64,000 nucleotides of DNA. It comes from an uncultured Burkholderiales bacterium (lineage in GTDB: Bacteria; Pseudomonadota; Gammaproteobacteria; Burkholderiales; Burkholderiaceae_C). Within the stretch, counting starts at the first letter, position 1. Each line of letters opens with the position of its first letter. Of this stretch, positions 1 to 10,624 are shown one piece after another. The notes beneath the pieces are model-generated. The model ran no database searches. It saw only the letters and a list, made by a program, of their open reading frames with translations, and was not told the origin of the DNA. The position numbers were made by a program, and so were the translations under genes. The DNA is taken from contig CAMFGY010000005.1 of assembly GCA_945952065.1 (NCBI GenBank), positions 62,001-126,000 on the forward strand, written 5' to 3'.

Positions 1-226
1 GCCTTGCGGCGTCAGCATCGCGCTGGACCGGCAAGAAAAGGCGGTGGAGAACGGCGTCGAAAGCGCCAAGTCCGCGGTGCAGTACGTCACCGAGCAGCTG
101 CAAATGCCGGTGGTCGCGATTGCCGGCTTGGCCGATCTGTTGGCCTATTTGCACAGCACCAGCAACCCGGCGGTCACCGCCTACGCCGGCGCGGTGCAAG
201 CCTACCGGGATCGATACGGGGTTTGA
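1..226 (+). CDS. pyrE: Orotate phosphoribosyltransferase, C-terminal fragment
   Basis: Only the last 74 codons lie in the window; the reading frame is open from base 2 and stops at 224-226. The protein transfers the phosphoribosyl group of PRPP to orotate in pyrimidine biosynthesis (cytoplasm). The fragment begins with the strand GVSIALDRQE, which in the family follows the PRPP-binding loop, and ends with the usual AVQAYRDRYGV tail. This matches the E. coli PyrE C-terminus in layout. The gene starts before base 1, so the catalytic PRPP loop cannot be checked. The DUF4124 gene follows after only 8 bp and may be co-transcribed. Confidence 0.93.
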   Translation, partial: PCGVSIALDRQEKAVENGVESAKSAVQYVTEQLQMPVVAIAGLADLLAYLHSTSNPAVTAYAGAVQAYRDRYGV

Positions 227-234
227 GGCCTCAC

Positions 235-972
235 ATGTTCCTCATCCATGCTCGGGATATGCGCAGCTTGATGATGCGCTCATGCCTGCTGATGTCGGCG
301 GGCCTGCTGTTGGCCAGCCCATCCTCGGCGCAAGCACCACAGCCGCCCTCACCAGGGACCAACAAAGCGGGCGCCGGCATTTACACCTGCACCACACCCG
401 AGGGCCGACGTCTGACCTCGGATCGGCCCATCGTCGAATGCAGTGCGCGTGAGCAGCGCATCTTGAACGCCGATGGCTCTTTGCGGGCGATCCTGCCGCC
501 CTTTTTGTCGCCCGAAGAGCGGGCCGCACAAGAGGCGCGAGACCGCAAGCAAGCGGCTGAAATCGCGGCCCGCAACGACGCCATCCGCCGCGATCGCAAC
601 CTGATGCTGCGCTACCCCAATGAGGCCAAGCACCAGCGCGCGCGCGAAGAGGCTTTGGACGACGCCAACAAGGCGCGCTTGATTTCCGAGCACCGCATCA
701 AAGACCTGGCGCTGGAGCGCAAGCCTTTGATGGACGAAGCCGAGTTCTACAAGGGCAAGCCCTTGCCGCCCAAACTCAAGCAGCAACTCGATGCCAACGA
801 CGCCGCCGTGGGCGCACAGCGCGAGCTGATCGAGAACCAAAAAGCCGAGCTGGTGCGCATCAACAGTCGCTATGACGCGGAGCTGGCGCGCCTGAAGCGC
901 CTGTGGGCCGGCGCAGCGCCCGGCAGCTTGGGCGCAACGCCAGCGGACGCCTCAGCCTCCGCCTCGCGCTGA
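235..972 (+). CDS. DUF4124-type exported protein with coiled-coil region
   Basis: A predicted exported protein of 245 residues. An N-terminal signal sequence with hydrophobic core LLMSAGLLLASPSSAQA is followed by the short DUF4124 motif GIYTCTTPEGRRLTSDRP. A long charged helical region rich in Glu, Arg, Lys and Ala follows (about residues 80-225) and probably forms coiled coil. The tail is Ala/Ser-rich. GAGG six bases before the ATG at 235 supports this start. An ATG at 259 would give a more ordinary signal-peptide n-region and is a real alternative. DUF4124 proteins are common in beta- and gamma-proteobacterial envelopes and have no settled function. It sits between pyrE and gatB and converges on gatB. 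Confidence 0.75.
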   Translation: MFLIHARDMRSLMMRSCLLMSAGLLLASPSSAQAPQPPSPGTNKAGAGIYTCTTPEGRRLTSDRPIVECSAREQRILNADGSLRAILPPFLSPEERAAQEARDRKQAAEIAARNDAIRRDRNLMLRYPNEAKHQRAREEALDDANKARLISEHRIKDLALERKPLMDEAEFYKGKPLPPKLKQQLDANDAAVGAQRELIENQKAELVRINSRYDAELARLKRLWAGAAPGSLGATPADASASASR

Positions 973-982
973 CCCCGCCCGG

Positions 983-2443
983 TCAGGCACCGAGCTTCTT
1001 CTTCAAGAGCTCGTTCACCAAGCTCGGATTGGCCTTGCCCTTGGTGGCCTTCATGGCTTGGCCGACCAGGGCGTTGAAGGCTTTCTCCTTGCCCGAACGG
1101 AATTCCTCGACGGACTTCTGATTCGCGGCCAGCACCTCATCCAAGATGGCCTCAATCGCGCCGGTGTCACTGACTTGCTTCAGGCCCTTGGCTTCAATCA
1201 GGGCATCCACGTCCGAGCCTTCGCCGCTCCACAAGGCTTCAAACACCTGCTTGGCGGCGTTGTTGGAGATGGTGCCGTCCTGAATGCGCTGGATCAAACG
1301 GCCCAGCAACTCAGGGCTGACCGGGCTGGCTTCGATGCTGCGCTCCTCGCTGTTCAAGCGGCGTGACACCTCACCCATCAGCCAGTTCGCCACCAGCTTG
1401 GGCGCGCCGCAGACGGCCTTGGCCGCCTCGTAAAAGCGCGCCGTTGCCAGGCTCTGGGTCATGATGGCCGCGTCATACGCCGTCAAACCGTCTTGCTGTT
1501 CAAAGCGCTCGGCCATCACGGAAGGCAGCTCCGGCATCTCGCCACGCACCCGCTCAATCCAGTCGTTCGCAATCACCAGCGGCGGCAGATCGGGGTCCGG
1601 GAAGTAGCGGTAATCGGCCGAGTCTTCCTTGCTGCGCATCGCGCGGGTCTCGCCAGTATCCGGGTTGAAAAGCACGGTGGCTTGTTGGATCTTGCGGCCG
1701 TCCTCGATTTCGTCGATCTGCCAATTCACCTCATAGTCCACCGCCTGCAAGAGGTAGCGGAAGCTGTTGAGGTTTTTGATCTCACGGCGCGTGCCATAGG
1801 GCTCGCCGGGCTTGCGCACCGACACGTTCACATCGCAGCGGAACGAGCCCTCTTGCATATTGCCGTCGCAAATGCCCAGCCACATCACCAGCGCATGCAG
1901 GGTCTTGGCGTACTCGCAGGCCTCAGCGGCCGAACGCATATCGGGCTCGCTGACGATTTCCAGCAAGGGCGTGCCGGCACGGTTCAGGTCGATGCCGCTC
2001 TGGCCGTGATAGTCCTCGTGCAAGCTCTTGCCGGCGTCTTCTTCCAGGTGGGCGCGAGTCAGTTGAACGACCTTCTTCTCGTCACCGACGAAGAACTCCA
2101 CCTTGCCGCCTTGCACCACCGGGATCTCAAACTGGCTGATCTGGTAGCCCTTGGGGAGGTCCGGATAGAAATAGTTTTTGCGGGCAAAGATGGACAGCGG
2201 TGCCACCTTGGCGCCCACCGCCAGACCGAAGCGAATGGCGCGCTCGACCGCACCGCGGTTCAACACCGGCAAGGTGCCCGGCAGCGCCAAGTCCACGGCG
2301 GAAGCCTGGGTGTTAGGCTCGGCGCCAAAAGCGGTCGATGAGCCGCTGAAAATCTTCGAGACGGTGGAGAGTTGGACGTGGTTTTCCAGGCCGATCACGA
2401 CCTCATAGCCACGGATCAATTTATTCGTGCTGCTGCTCTTCAT
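983..2443 (-). CDS. gatB: Asp/Glu-tRNA amidotransferase subunit B
   Basis: Subunit B of the GatCAB complex. It binds misacylated Glu-tRNA(Gln) or Asp-tRNA(Asn), phosphorylates the acyl group and receives ammonia from GatA. The 486-residue product begins with the GatB core ([14 protein letters not shown], then [12 protein letters not shown] near the N-terminus). It contains the conserved ALHEDYHG-like and NSFRYL segments and ends in a GatB/YqeY helical tail ([17 protein letters not shown]). I chose the ATG at 2443 because it lies one base after the gatA stop; an upstream in-frame start at 2497 would overlap gatA by 53 bp and adds no conserved residues. It is last in the gatC-gatA-gatB operon. 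Its presence implies an indirect route to Asn-tRNA and/or Gln-tRNA. Confidence 0.96.
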   Translation of the reverse strand: MKSSSTNKLIRGYEVVIGLENHVQLSTVSKIFSGSSTAFGAEPNTQASAVDLALPGTLPVLNRGAVERAIRFGLAVGAKVAPLSIFARKNYFYPDLPKGYQISQFEIPVVQGGKVEFFVGDEKKVVQLTRAHLEEDAGKSLHEDYHGQSGIDLNRAGTPLLEIVSEPDMRSAAEACEYAKTLHALVMWLGICDGNMQEGSFRCDVNVSVRKPGEPYGTRREIKNLNSFRYLLQAVDYEVNWQIDEIEDGRKIQQATVLFNPDTGETRAMRSKEDSADYRYFPDPDLPPLVIANDWIERVRGEMPELPSVMAERFEQQDGLTAYDAAIMTQSLATARFYEAAKAVCGAPKLVANWLMGEVSRRLNSEERSIEASPVSPELLGRLIQRIQDGTISNNAAKQVFEALWSGEGSDVDALIEAKGLKQVSDTGAIEAILDEVLAANQKSVEEFRSGKEKAFNALVGQAMKATKGKANPSLVNELLKKKLGA

Positions 2444-2444
2444 T

Positions 2445-3965
2445 TCAGAATCCTGCCGGGGCCGCGCGGTGCCAGTCGGTCGCTTGTTGCAAGGCATGGG
2501 CGGTGTGCAAAAGCTGCCCTTCCTTGAAGTAATTGCCCAAGAGCTGCAAGCCCACCGGCATGCCGCCCTCGCCCAAGCCCACCGGCACGCTCATGCCGGG
2601 CAGGCCGGCCAAGGAGCCGGGCAGGGTGAAGATGTCGGCCAGATAGGCTTTGACGGGGTCGTCCTTGCCCTCGCCATGCTTCCAGGCCACCGTGGGCGCC
2701 ACCGGCCCGGCGATCAGATCGCAGTGCTGGAAGGCCTGCTGGAAATCGTCCGCAATCATGCGGCGCAGCTTTTGCGCTTGCAGGTAGTAGGCGTCGTAAT
2801 AACCGTGAGACAAGACGTAGCTGCCGATCATGATGCGGCGCTTGACCTCCGGGCCAAAGCCTTCGGCGCGGGTCTTTTTGTACATGTCCAGCAGATCGTC
2901 AAACTGGGCGGCGCGGTGCCCAAATTTGACGCCATCAAAGCGGCTCAGATTGGAGCTGGCCTCGGCCGGGGCAATGATGTAGTACACCGGAATCGCCAAC
3001 TCGGTGCGGGGCAGGCTCACATCGACCAAGGTGGCGCCGAGCTTTTCCAGCTCGGCCAAGCCCGCGCGCACCGCGCTGTTGACGTCGGCCGACAGCGCCG
3101 CCGGGAAGAACTCGCGCGGCAAGCCGATGCGCAAGCCCTTCAGCGGTTGAGCGGCCGTGGCCCCCTCGCGGGCGGCCAGCATCTGGGCATGAAAGTTTTG
3201 CGGCGGTTGCTGCACGCTGGTGGCATCGCGCTCATCAAAGCCGCTCATGGCCGAGAGCAGCAGGGCGCAGTCTTCGGCCGAGCGGGCCATGGGGCCGGCT
3301 TGGTCCAGGCTGGAGGCGAAGGCGATCATGCCGTAGCGGCTGCACACGCCGTAGGTCGGCTTGATGCCGGTGATGCCGGTGAAGCTGGCGGGTTGGCGGA
3401 TCGAGCCGCCGGTGTCGGTGCCGGTGGAGCCCGGCACCAAACGCGCCGCCACCACAGCGGCCGAGCCACCCGAAGAGCCGCCCGGCACGCGCGCGCTGTC
3501 CCAGGGGTTGGCCACTGGCTTGTAAGCCGAGTTCTCATTGGCCGAGCCCATGGCGAACTCGTCACAGTTGAGCTTGCCCAAAGAGACAGTGCCGGCCTCG
3601 AACAAACGCGCGATCACCGTGGCATCAAAGGGGCTGCGGTAGCCGGCCAGGATCTTGGAGCCCGCGGTGGTGGGCATGTCCCGGGTGACAAAAATGTCCT
3701 TGTGCGCGAGCGGCACGCCCAGCAGGGGGCTGGTGTCGCCAGCAGCGCGGCGTGCGTCGGCGGCGGCCGCCGCAGCCAGCGAGGCGGCTGGGTCGGTGTG
3801 CAAAAAGCCGCCCAGCGCTTCATCATGCTGAGCCACACGCGCCAGCAGGTGTTGCGTCAGCTCGGTGCTGGACACCTGCTTGGCCGCCAGCGCACGGCTC
3901 AAATCGGCCACGCCCAGATCATGCAGGGCGGCGTGAGGGGTACTTGTCGTCGTTGTCGTTGTCAT
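2445..3965 (-). CDS. gatA: Asp/Glu-tRNA amidotransferase subunit A
   Basis: Amidase-signature subunit of GatCAB that hydrolyses glutamine and supplies ammonia to GatB. All three catalytic residues are visible with the family spacing: Lys89 in GVPLAHKD, Ser164 in the PGGSSGGS loop (cis-Ser) and Ser188 in [11 protein letters not shown] (nucleophile). Their separations of 75 and 99 residues match characterised GatA proteins. Length is 506 residues, slightly long because of a Thr-rich N-terminus (MTTTTTTS). The ATG at 3965 shares one base with the gatC stop codon (TAATG arrangement), a strong sign of translational coupling. Confidence 0.97.
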   Translation of the reverse strand: MTTTTTTSTPHAALHDLGVADLSRALAAKQVSSTELTQHLLARVAQHDEALGGFLHTDPAASLAAAAAADARRAAGDTSPLLGVPLAHKDIFVTRDMPTTAGSKILAGYRSPFDATVIARLFEAGTVSLGKLNCDEFAMGSANENSAYKPVANPWDSARVPGGSSGGSAAVVAARLVPGSTGTDTGGSIRQPASFTGITGIKPTYGVCSRYGMIAFASSLDQAGPMARSAEDCALLLSAMSGFDERDATSVQQPPQNFHAQMLAAREGATAAQPLKGLRIGLPREFFPAALSADVNSAVRAGLAELEKLGATLVDVSLPRTELAIPVYYIIAPAEASSNLSRFDGVKFGHRAAQFDDLLDMYKKTRAEGFGPEVKRRIMIGSYVLSHGYYDAYYLQAQKLRRMIADDFQQAFQHCDLIAGPVAPTVAWKHGEGKDDPVKAYLADIFTLPGSLAGLPGMSVPVGLGEGGMPVGLQLLGNYFKEGQLLHTAHALQQATDWHRAAPAGF

Positions 3966-4264
3966 TATTCGATCACCTTGGGCACCAGGAACAGGCCGTC
4001 TTCCACGGCCGGCGCGCTGCGTTGATTGAGCTCGCGCTGATTGCTCTCCGTGACAGCGTCTTCACGCAAACGCAGAGCCACCTCTTGCACCGCCGACAAG
4101 GGCGTGTAGAGCGGCTCCACGCCGGAGGTGTCCACGGCGCTCATTTGCTCAACGATGGAGAAAAAACCATTCAGCTGGCCGAGCAAGGCAGCGCTTTCCG
4201 CTTCTTGCAATTCCAGCCGGGCCAGATGGGCGATTCGACTAACGTCTTGTGGGGTCAGAGCCAT
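3965..4264 (-). CDS. gatC: Asp/Glu-tRNA amidotransferase subunit C
   Basis: Small subunit (99 residues) that wraps around GatA and stabilises the GatCAB complex. The N-terminus [19 protein letters not shown] and the segment SGVEPLYTP are typical GatC features, as is the end of the form [11 protein letters not shown]. First gene of gatCAB. Its promoter must lie in the region shared with the divergent mreB gene. Confidence 0.96.
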   Translation of the reverse strand: MALTPQDVSRIAHLARLELQEAESAALLGQLNGFFSIVEQMSAVDTSGVEPLYTPLSAVQEVALRLREDAVTESNQRELNQRSAPAVEDGLFLVPKVIE

Positions 4265-5601
<1,337 letters not shown>

Positions 5602-5766
5602 TGGGCGAAGGCCTACTGCGCGAAGGCTTGGCGTCGTTGGGCGGTGCGCGCAATCCTCACGTACTCAAAGTACGTTCCGGTTGCTGTGCTCCGGCCGCCT
5701 AGCCCATCCTCCGCTCGCTACGGCCCGTGAGATTGATTGAATCGAATCGCAGCGTCCTAAAGAGCC
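5602..5766. repeat. Repeat-like palindromic spacer between mreB and mreC
   Basis: The spacer contains the hairpin CGTACT-CAA-AGTACG at about 5658-5672, followed by an alternating purine/pyrimidine-poor stretch TTCCGGTTGCTGTGCTCCGG. It also has two copies of GCGAAGGC near its start. The layout resembles REP-like intergenic elements of Burkholderiales as I remember them. There is no T-run, so it is unlikely to be a simple terminator. Only this one copy occurs in the window, so its repetitive nature is an inference. Confidence 0.4.
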
Positions 5767-6762
5767 ATGCCTCTCGGCACCCTTGATCGCAATCCCCCCC
5801 CGTTCTTCCGTCAAGGCCCGTCGGCGTTGACGAAGTTGCTGCTGTGCGCGGCGCTGGCGGTGTTTTTGATGGTGGCGGATGCGCGCTTCAAACTGGTGGC
5901 ACCGGCGCGGGCAGCTTTGGCGCTGGCTTTGCATCCGGTGCAGCGCCTACTGCTGACGCCGGTGGATGCGATGGAGAGTCTGCAGGACTATCTGCGCGGC
6001 ACCGAGCGCGCCATTGAGGCCGAGAAAAAGGCCAGCCACCAACTGGTGCTGCAGGCCGAGCGCCTGAGCCGGGCTCAGCAATTGCAGGCCGAGAACCAAC
6101 GCCTGCGTGAGTTGCTGGACTTGCGCCCGGCGCTGCAGGTCAAATCTGTCGCCGCCGAAGTCTTGTATGAGGCCACCGACCCCTATTCGCGCCGCGTGGT
6201 GATCGACCGCGGCAGCAGCCACGGCATCAAGCCGGGCGCACCGGTCATCAATGACAAGGGCGTCCTGGGTCAGGTGACCCGGGTCTACACCTTGTCGGCC
6301 GAGGTCACGCTGCTGAGCGACAAAGACGCGGCGATTCCGGTCTTGAACACCCGCACCCAGCAACGCAATGCCGCCTTTGGCAATAGCGATGGCAGCGGCA
6401 TGGAGCTGCGCTTCCTGGCGGCCAATGCCGATGTCAAAGAGGGCGATCTGCTGGCCACCTCGGGCCTGGACGGGGTCTACCCACCCGGTCTGCCAGTGGC
6501 CAAAGTGACGGGCGTGGAGCGGCGTGGCGAAACCAGCTTTGCCCGCGTCAGCCTGCAGCCGGTGGCGCAGGCCGACAGTGCGCGCCACGTCTTGGTGCTG
6601 GAGCCGCTCGATCTACATCAGGCGGCCATGGCCGAAGCGGCAGCTGCTGCAGCCGCCGAGGCGGCCTCGGCGGCTACCGCCAAGACCCAGCGCAAGGCCG
6701 CCGCTGCGGCCGCAGCCGCCAGCGCCGCAGCGTCCAGCGGCAAGGGAGGGCACAAGCCATGA
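5767..6762 (+). CDS. mreC: Rod shape-determining protein MreC
   Basis: Periplasmic scaffold of the elongasome that links MreB/MreD to PBP2. One N-terminal membrane segment (about residues 22-42) is followed by a coiled coil (about 80-118, rich in Glu, Gln, Leu). Two beta-barrel domains follow, with the typical DPYSRRVVIDRGSSHGIKPG and GVLGQV segments. The last ~50 residues are an Ala-rich low-complexity tail, longer than in most MreC. The stop overlaps the mreD start by 4 bases (ATGA), indicating coupling. Confidence 0.96.
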   Translation: MPLGTLDRNPPPFFRQGPSALTKLLLCAALAVFLMVADARFKLVAPARAALALALHPVQRLLLTPVDAMESLQDYLRGTERAIEAEKKASHQLVLQAERLSRAQQLQAENQRLRELLDLRPALQVKSVAAEVLYEATDPYSRRVVIDRGSSHGIKPGAPVINDKGVLGQVTRVYTLSAEVTLLSDKDAAIPVLNTRTQQRNAAFGNSDGSGMELRFLAANADVKEGDLLATSGLDGVYPPGLPVAKVTGVERRGETSFARVSLQPVAQADSARHVLVLEPLDLHQAAMAEAAAAAAAEAASAATAKTQRKAAAAAAAASAAASSGKGGHKP

Positions 6763-7280
6763 TCATGCCGCGTGGCGCTGGGCAGCTGCTGCTGCCGGCC
6801 AATCCCTTGTTCATCGCACTGAGCCTGATCCTGGCCCTGATTGCAGACATGGTGCCCATGGGGCGCCTGCCCGCCATGCCGGACTTGATGGCCGTGGTGC
6901 TGGTGTTTTGGGGCGTGCATCAGCCACGCCGCGTCGGCGTGGGCTGGGCCTTTGCCTTTGGTCTCTTGGTTGACGTGCACCACGGCGCCTTGCTGGGCCA
7001 GCATGCGCTGTCCTACAGCGTCTTGAGCTATGGCGCGGTCAGCCTGCATCGGCGGCTCTTGAGCTTTGGCCTGGCCGAACAGGCCTTACATGTGCTGCCG
7101 CTGTTCGTGGCCGCGCATGCGCTGGAGCTCTTGGTGCGCATGAGCGTGGGCGGCATCTGGCCGGGCTGGAGCATGGCCCTGGCGCCGGCGTTTGAGGCCT
7201 TGCTGTGGCCGCTGGTGACGGTGCTGCTGCTGGCGCCGCAACGCCGCGCGCCGGACCGTGACGCCAATCGTCCGCTCTAA
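6759..7280 (+). CDS. mreD: Rod shape-determining protein MreD
   Basis: Small inner-membrane protein (173 residues) of the elongasome. Hydrophobic segments are visible from about residue 15 to 165, consistent with five transmembrane helices. The PDLMAVVLVFWGVHQP segment is typical of the family. The product sits exactly where MreD is expected, between MreC and PBP2. Sequence conservation is weak in this family, so position carries much of the evidence. Confidence 0.93.
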   Translation: MIMPRGAGQLLLPANPLFIALSLILALIADMVPMGRLPAMPDLMAVVLVFWGVHQPRRVGVGWAFAFGLLVDVHHGALLGQHALSYSVLSYGAVSLHRRLLSFGLAEQALHVLPLFVAAHALELLVRMSVGGIWPGWSMALAPAFEALLWPLVTVLLLAPQRRAPDRDANRPL

Positions 7281-7295
7281 ATCAAGCCTCGCCCC

Positions 7296-9464
7296 ATGAC
7301 CGTTCTGAAGAACATCCAACAGGAGCTGGGCCGCTTTCGCCTGCGCCTGGTGGCGGCGGGCGCCTTTGTGTTGTTTTGCTTTGGCCTGCTGCTGGCACGC
7401 CTGATCTATCTGCAGGTGATTCAGCATGACAGCATGCTGGACCGGGCCGAGTCGAACCGCATCACCGTGGTGCCCATCGTGCCGAATCGTGGCCTGATCA
7501 AAGACCGCAATGGCGTGGTGCTGGCCAGCAACTACTCGGCCTACACGCTGGAGATCACGCCCTCCAAAGTGCCGGATTTAGAAGCCACCATCGATGCCTT
7601 GGCCCAGGTGATCGAGATCCAGCCGCGCGACCGCAAACGCCTGAAGCGCTTGATGGCCGAGAGCAAGAACTTCGAGTCACTGCCGATCCGCACCAAGCTC
7701 ACTGACGCCGAGGTGGCCCGCTTCACGGCGCAGCGCTTTCGCTTCCCGGGCGTCGAGATCAAGGCGCGGCTGTTCCGCAACTACCCGCTGGGCGAGGTAG
7801 GGGCGCATTTGCTGGGCTATATCGGCCGCATCAACCAGGCCGAGAAAAAGGCCATGGAAGACTGGGAAGAAGAGGACCAGGCCAATTACCGCGGCACCGA
7901 ATACATCGGCAAGCTCGGGCTGGAACAGGCCTATGAGCGCGAGCTGCACGGCATCACCGGCTTTGAGCAGGTCGAGACCAGCGCCGGCGGGCGCGCGGTG
8001 CGGCGCCTGGCTCACCGGCCACCGACGCCCGGCAACACCTTGGTGCTGTCCATCGACATCCGCCTGCAAGCGCTGGTGGAGGAGCTCTACAAAGACCGCC
8101 GTGGCGCCTTGGTGGCGATTGACCCGCGCAATGGCGAGGTGTTGGCCTTTGTCTCCAAGCCCACCTTTGACCCGAACTTGTTTGTCGACGGCATCGACGT
8201 GGAAAACTGGCGCGAGCTGAACGACAACCTCGACAAGCCGCTGCTGAATCGGGCCATGCGCGGCACCTATCCGCCGGGCTCGACCTACAAGCCCTTCATG
8301 GCCATGGCCGCGCTGAACTCGGGCAAGCGTTCGCCCAGTTTCATCGTCATGGACAACCTGACCTACAACTTCGGTGGCCGCACCTTCGGCAGCCCGGAGA
8401 CCGACCGCCCAGGCCCCAAAGACATGCGCGCGGCCATCGTCAGCTCCAGCAATGTGTACTTCTACAGCCTCGCCAATGAAATGGGCGTGGACCTGATTCA
8501 CGACCAGCTGGAGCCCTTTGGCCTGGGGCGCAAGACCGACATTGACCTGCTGGGCGAGGTCACCGGTGATCTGCCTTCCACCACCTGGAAGCGCAAGCGC
8601 TTCAAGAAACCCGAGCAGCAAAAATGGTTTGCCGGCGAAACCATTTCGTTGGGCATCGGCCAGGGCTATAACAACTTCACCATGTTGCAGATGGCCACGG
8701 CCATGTCCACCCTCTCGACCGGCGGCTTGCGCTACAAGCCGCGGCTGGTGCGCGAGATCGAAGATGTGGTCAAACATGAGCAGCGCCGCATGTCCAGTGA
8801 TGCGCTGGAGCCGCTCCAGCTCAAGCCTGAGCATGTTGAGGTGATCCGCAATGCCATGCATGGCGTGACGGTGGAGGGCACATCCAAAGCCGCTTTTGCG
8901 GGCGCGGCCTACAAGAGCGGCGGCAAGACCGGCACCGCCCAGGCCATTGGTCTGCGCGCCGGCGAGAAATACAAAGACATCAAGGCTGATGAACGCAAGC
9001 GCGACCATTCGCTGTACGTGGCTTTTGCACCACTGGAGGCGCCCACCATTGCGTTGGCGGTGATCGTCGAAAACGCCGGCTTTGGCTCGACCTCGGCCGC
9101 GCCGATTGCGCGTCGGCTTTTTGACTATGTGTTGATGGGCCAATACCCCAGCGAAGAAGACATTGCGCTGACCCAGCAAGGCAAGGCAACGGCGCCCGTC
9201 GGCAAGCCTCGCGTGGCCAGCGAAGTGCCGCTGCCCGGCAGCACGCCTGAAGCGGCGGCATCGGCGGCATCGGCGCCACTGGCTGCTTCCGCTGCATCTG
9301 CGGCATCAGCAGCCCTTCCCGCGTCCGCCCCCGGATCCGCCAACGCGGCGCCTGCGCGCCCAAGCAGCAGCGGCGCATCGGCCGCCAGCGCGGCCGGCAA
9401 GACCTTGGCAGTCCCCACCCGTGCTGCGGCCAGCCCCACCCCTGCTATGGGAGCCTCGCGATGA
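7296..9464 (+). CDS. mrdA: Penicillin-binding protein 2 (elongasome transpeptidase)
   Basis: Class B PBP that cross-links peptidoglycan during lateral growth. It has one N-terminal membrane anchor (about residues 18-40), a PBP-dimer domain, and a transpeptidase domain with all three active-site motifs: STYK at 329-332 (nucleophile Ser329), SSN at 384-386 and KTG at 544-546. At 722 residues it is longer than usual (about 630) because of a ~75-residue Ala/Ser/Pro tail after residue 645. It overlaps rodA by 4 bases (ATGA). Confidence 0.97.
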   Translation: MTVLKNIQQELGRFRLRLVAAGAFVLFCFGLLLARLIYLQVIQHDSMLDRAESNRITVVPIVPNRGLIKDRNGVVLASNYSAYTLEITPSKVPDLEATIDALAQVIEIQPRDRKRLKRLMAESKNFESLPIRTKLTDAEVARFTAQRFRFPGVEIKARLFRNYPLGEVGAHLLGYIGRINQAEKKAMEDWEEEDQANYRGTEYIGKLGLEQAYERELHGITGFEQVETSAGGRAVRRLAHRPPTPGNTLVLSIDIRLQALVEELYKDRRGALVAIDPRNGEVLAFVSKPTFDPNLFVDGIDVENWRELNDNLDKPLLNRAMRGTYPPGSTYKPFMAMAALNSGKRSPSFIVMDNLTYNFGGRTFGSPETDRPGPKDMRAAIVSSSNVYFYSLANEMGVDLIHDQLEPFGLGRKTDIDLLGEVTGDLPSTTWKRKRFKKPEQQKWFAGETISLGIGQGYNNFTMLQMATAMSTLSTGGLRYKPRLVREIEDVVKHEQRRMSSDALEPLQLKPEHVEVIRNAMHGVTVEGTSKAAFAGAAYKSGGKTGTAQAIGLRAGEKYKDIKADERKRDHSLYVAFAPLEAPTIALAVIVENAGFGSTSAAPIARRLFDYVLMGQYPSEEDIALTQQGKATAPVGKPRVASEVPLPGSTPEAAASAASAPLAASAASAASAALPASAPGSANAAPARPSSSGASAASAAGKTLAVPTRAAASPTPAMGASR

Positions 9465-10615
9465 CCGGCGTTTTCAACAAGCCGAGCTGGTGGCAGCGCA
9501 TCAAACCGCTGTTCACCGGCTTTGACGTCCCCTTGCTGCTGGCCATTGCCTGGTTGATGGGCATCGGCATGCTGTCCATGTATTCAGCCGGTTATGACCA
9601 CGGCACCCGTTTCGTCGACCATGGCCGCAATATGCTGCTGTCCATCGGCCTGATCTTTCTGGTGGCGCAAGTGCCGCCGCAGCGGCTGATGACCTTGGCC
9701 ATTCCGCTCTACACCATCGGGGTGACCTTGTTGATTGCCACCGCCTTGTTTGGCATTTCAAAAAAGGGTGCGCAACGGTGGCTGAACGTCGGCATCGTGA
9801 TTCAGCCCTCCGAGTTACTGAAGATCGCCACGCCCTTGATGCTGGCTTGGTGGTTCCAAAAGCGAGAAGGGCAGTTGCGGCTGCCCGACTTCATCGCAGC
9901 CTTTTTGCTCTTGGCCATTCCCTTTGGTTTGGTGGCCAAACAACCGGATCTGGGTACCGCCATCCTGATCGGTGCCGCAGGCTTGTTTGTGATCTTTTTT
10001 GCCGGACTGTCATGGCGGTTGATCATTCCCGCGTTCTTGATCGGCGTGGTGGCTGTGTCTGCGCTGATCATGAGCGAAGAAGCGATTTGCCAGCCGGATG
10101 TGAAGTGGCCGGTGCTGCGTGAATACCAAAAGCACCGCGTCTGCACCCTGCTGGACCCCACCAAAGACCCGCTAGGCAAAGGCTTTCACATCATCCAGGG
10201 TGGCATTGCCATCGGCTCCGGTGGGCTGACGGGCAAGGGCTTCATGAAGGGCACGCAAACCCATTTGGAGTTCATCCCTGAGCGCACCACCGACTTCATT
10301 TTTGCGGCCTTCGGCGAGGAGTTTGGCTTGGCGGGCGCATTGGCCCTGTTGCTAGGCTTTACCGCGCTGATCATGCGCGGGCTGATGATTGCCTCAGACG
10401 CCCCCACCTTGTTCGCGCGGCTGATGGCAGGCGCGGTGACGCTGAGCTTTTTCACCTATGTGTTCGTCAATATGGGCATGGTCAGCGGCATCTTGCCGGT
10501 GGTGGGGGTGCCGCTGCCCTTCATCAGCTATGGCGGCACGGCCATGGTGACCCTGGGCATCAGCCTGGGCTTTTTGATGTCGATCTCGAAGGCGCGGCGC
10601 TTCAATCAGTCTTGA
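9461..10615 (+). CDS. rodA: Peptidoglycan glycosyltransferase RodA
   Basis: SEDS-family polymerase that extends glycan strands from lipid II together with PBP2. It has 384 residues with about ten hydrophobic segments. SEDS hallmarks include KQPDLGTAILIGAAG (catalytic Asp loop region), FIPERTTDFIFAAFGEEFG, and the C-terminal GVPLPFISYGGTAMVTLG. Last gene of the mre/mrd operon; it converges on the histidine kinase gene with 9 bp between stops. Confidence 0.97.
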   Translation: MTGVFNKPSWWQRIKPLFTGFDVPLLLAIAWLMGIGMLSMYSAGYDHGTRFVDHGRNMLLSIGLIFLVAQVPPQRLMTLAIPLYTIGVTLLIATALFGISKKGAQRWLNVGIVIQPSELLKIATPLMLAWWFQKREGQLRLPDFIAAFLLLAIPFGLVAKQPDLGTAILIGAAGLFVIFFAGLSWRLIIPAFLIGVVAVSALIMSEEAICQPDVKWPVLREYQKHRVCTLLDPTKDPLGKGFHIIQGGIAIGSGGLTGKGFMKGTQTHLEFIPERTTDFIFAAFGEEFGLAGALALLLGFTALIMRGLMIASDAPTLFARLMAGAVTLSFFTYVFVNMGMVSGILPVVGVPLPFISYGGTAMVTLGISLGFLMSISKARRFNQS

Positions 10616-10624
10616 GCCGCCGGC

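Noticed and set aside
1493-2341. Long plus-strand frame opposite gatB
   Set aside because: It is the complement of a strongly conserved gene and has no family features; GC-rich codons produce such frames.
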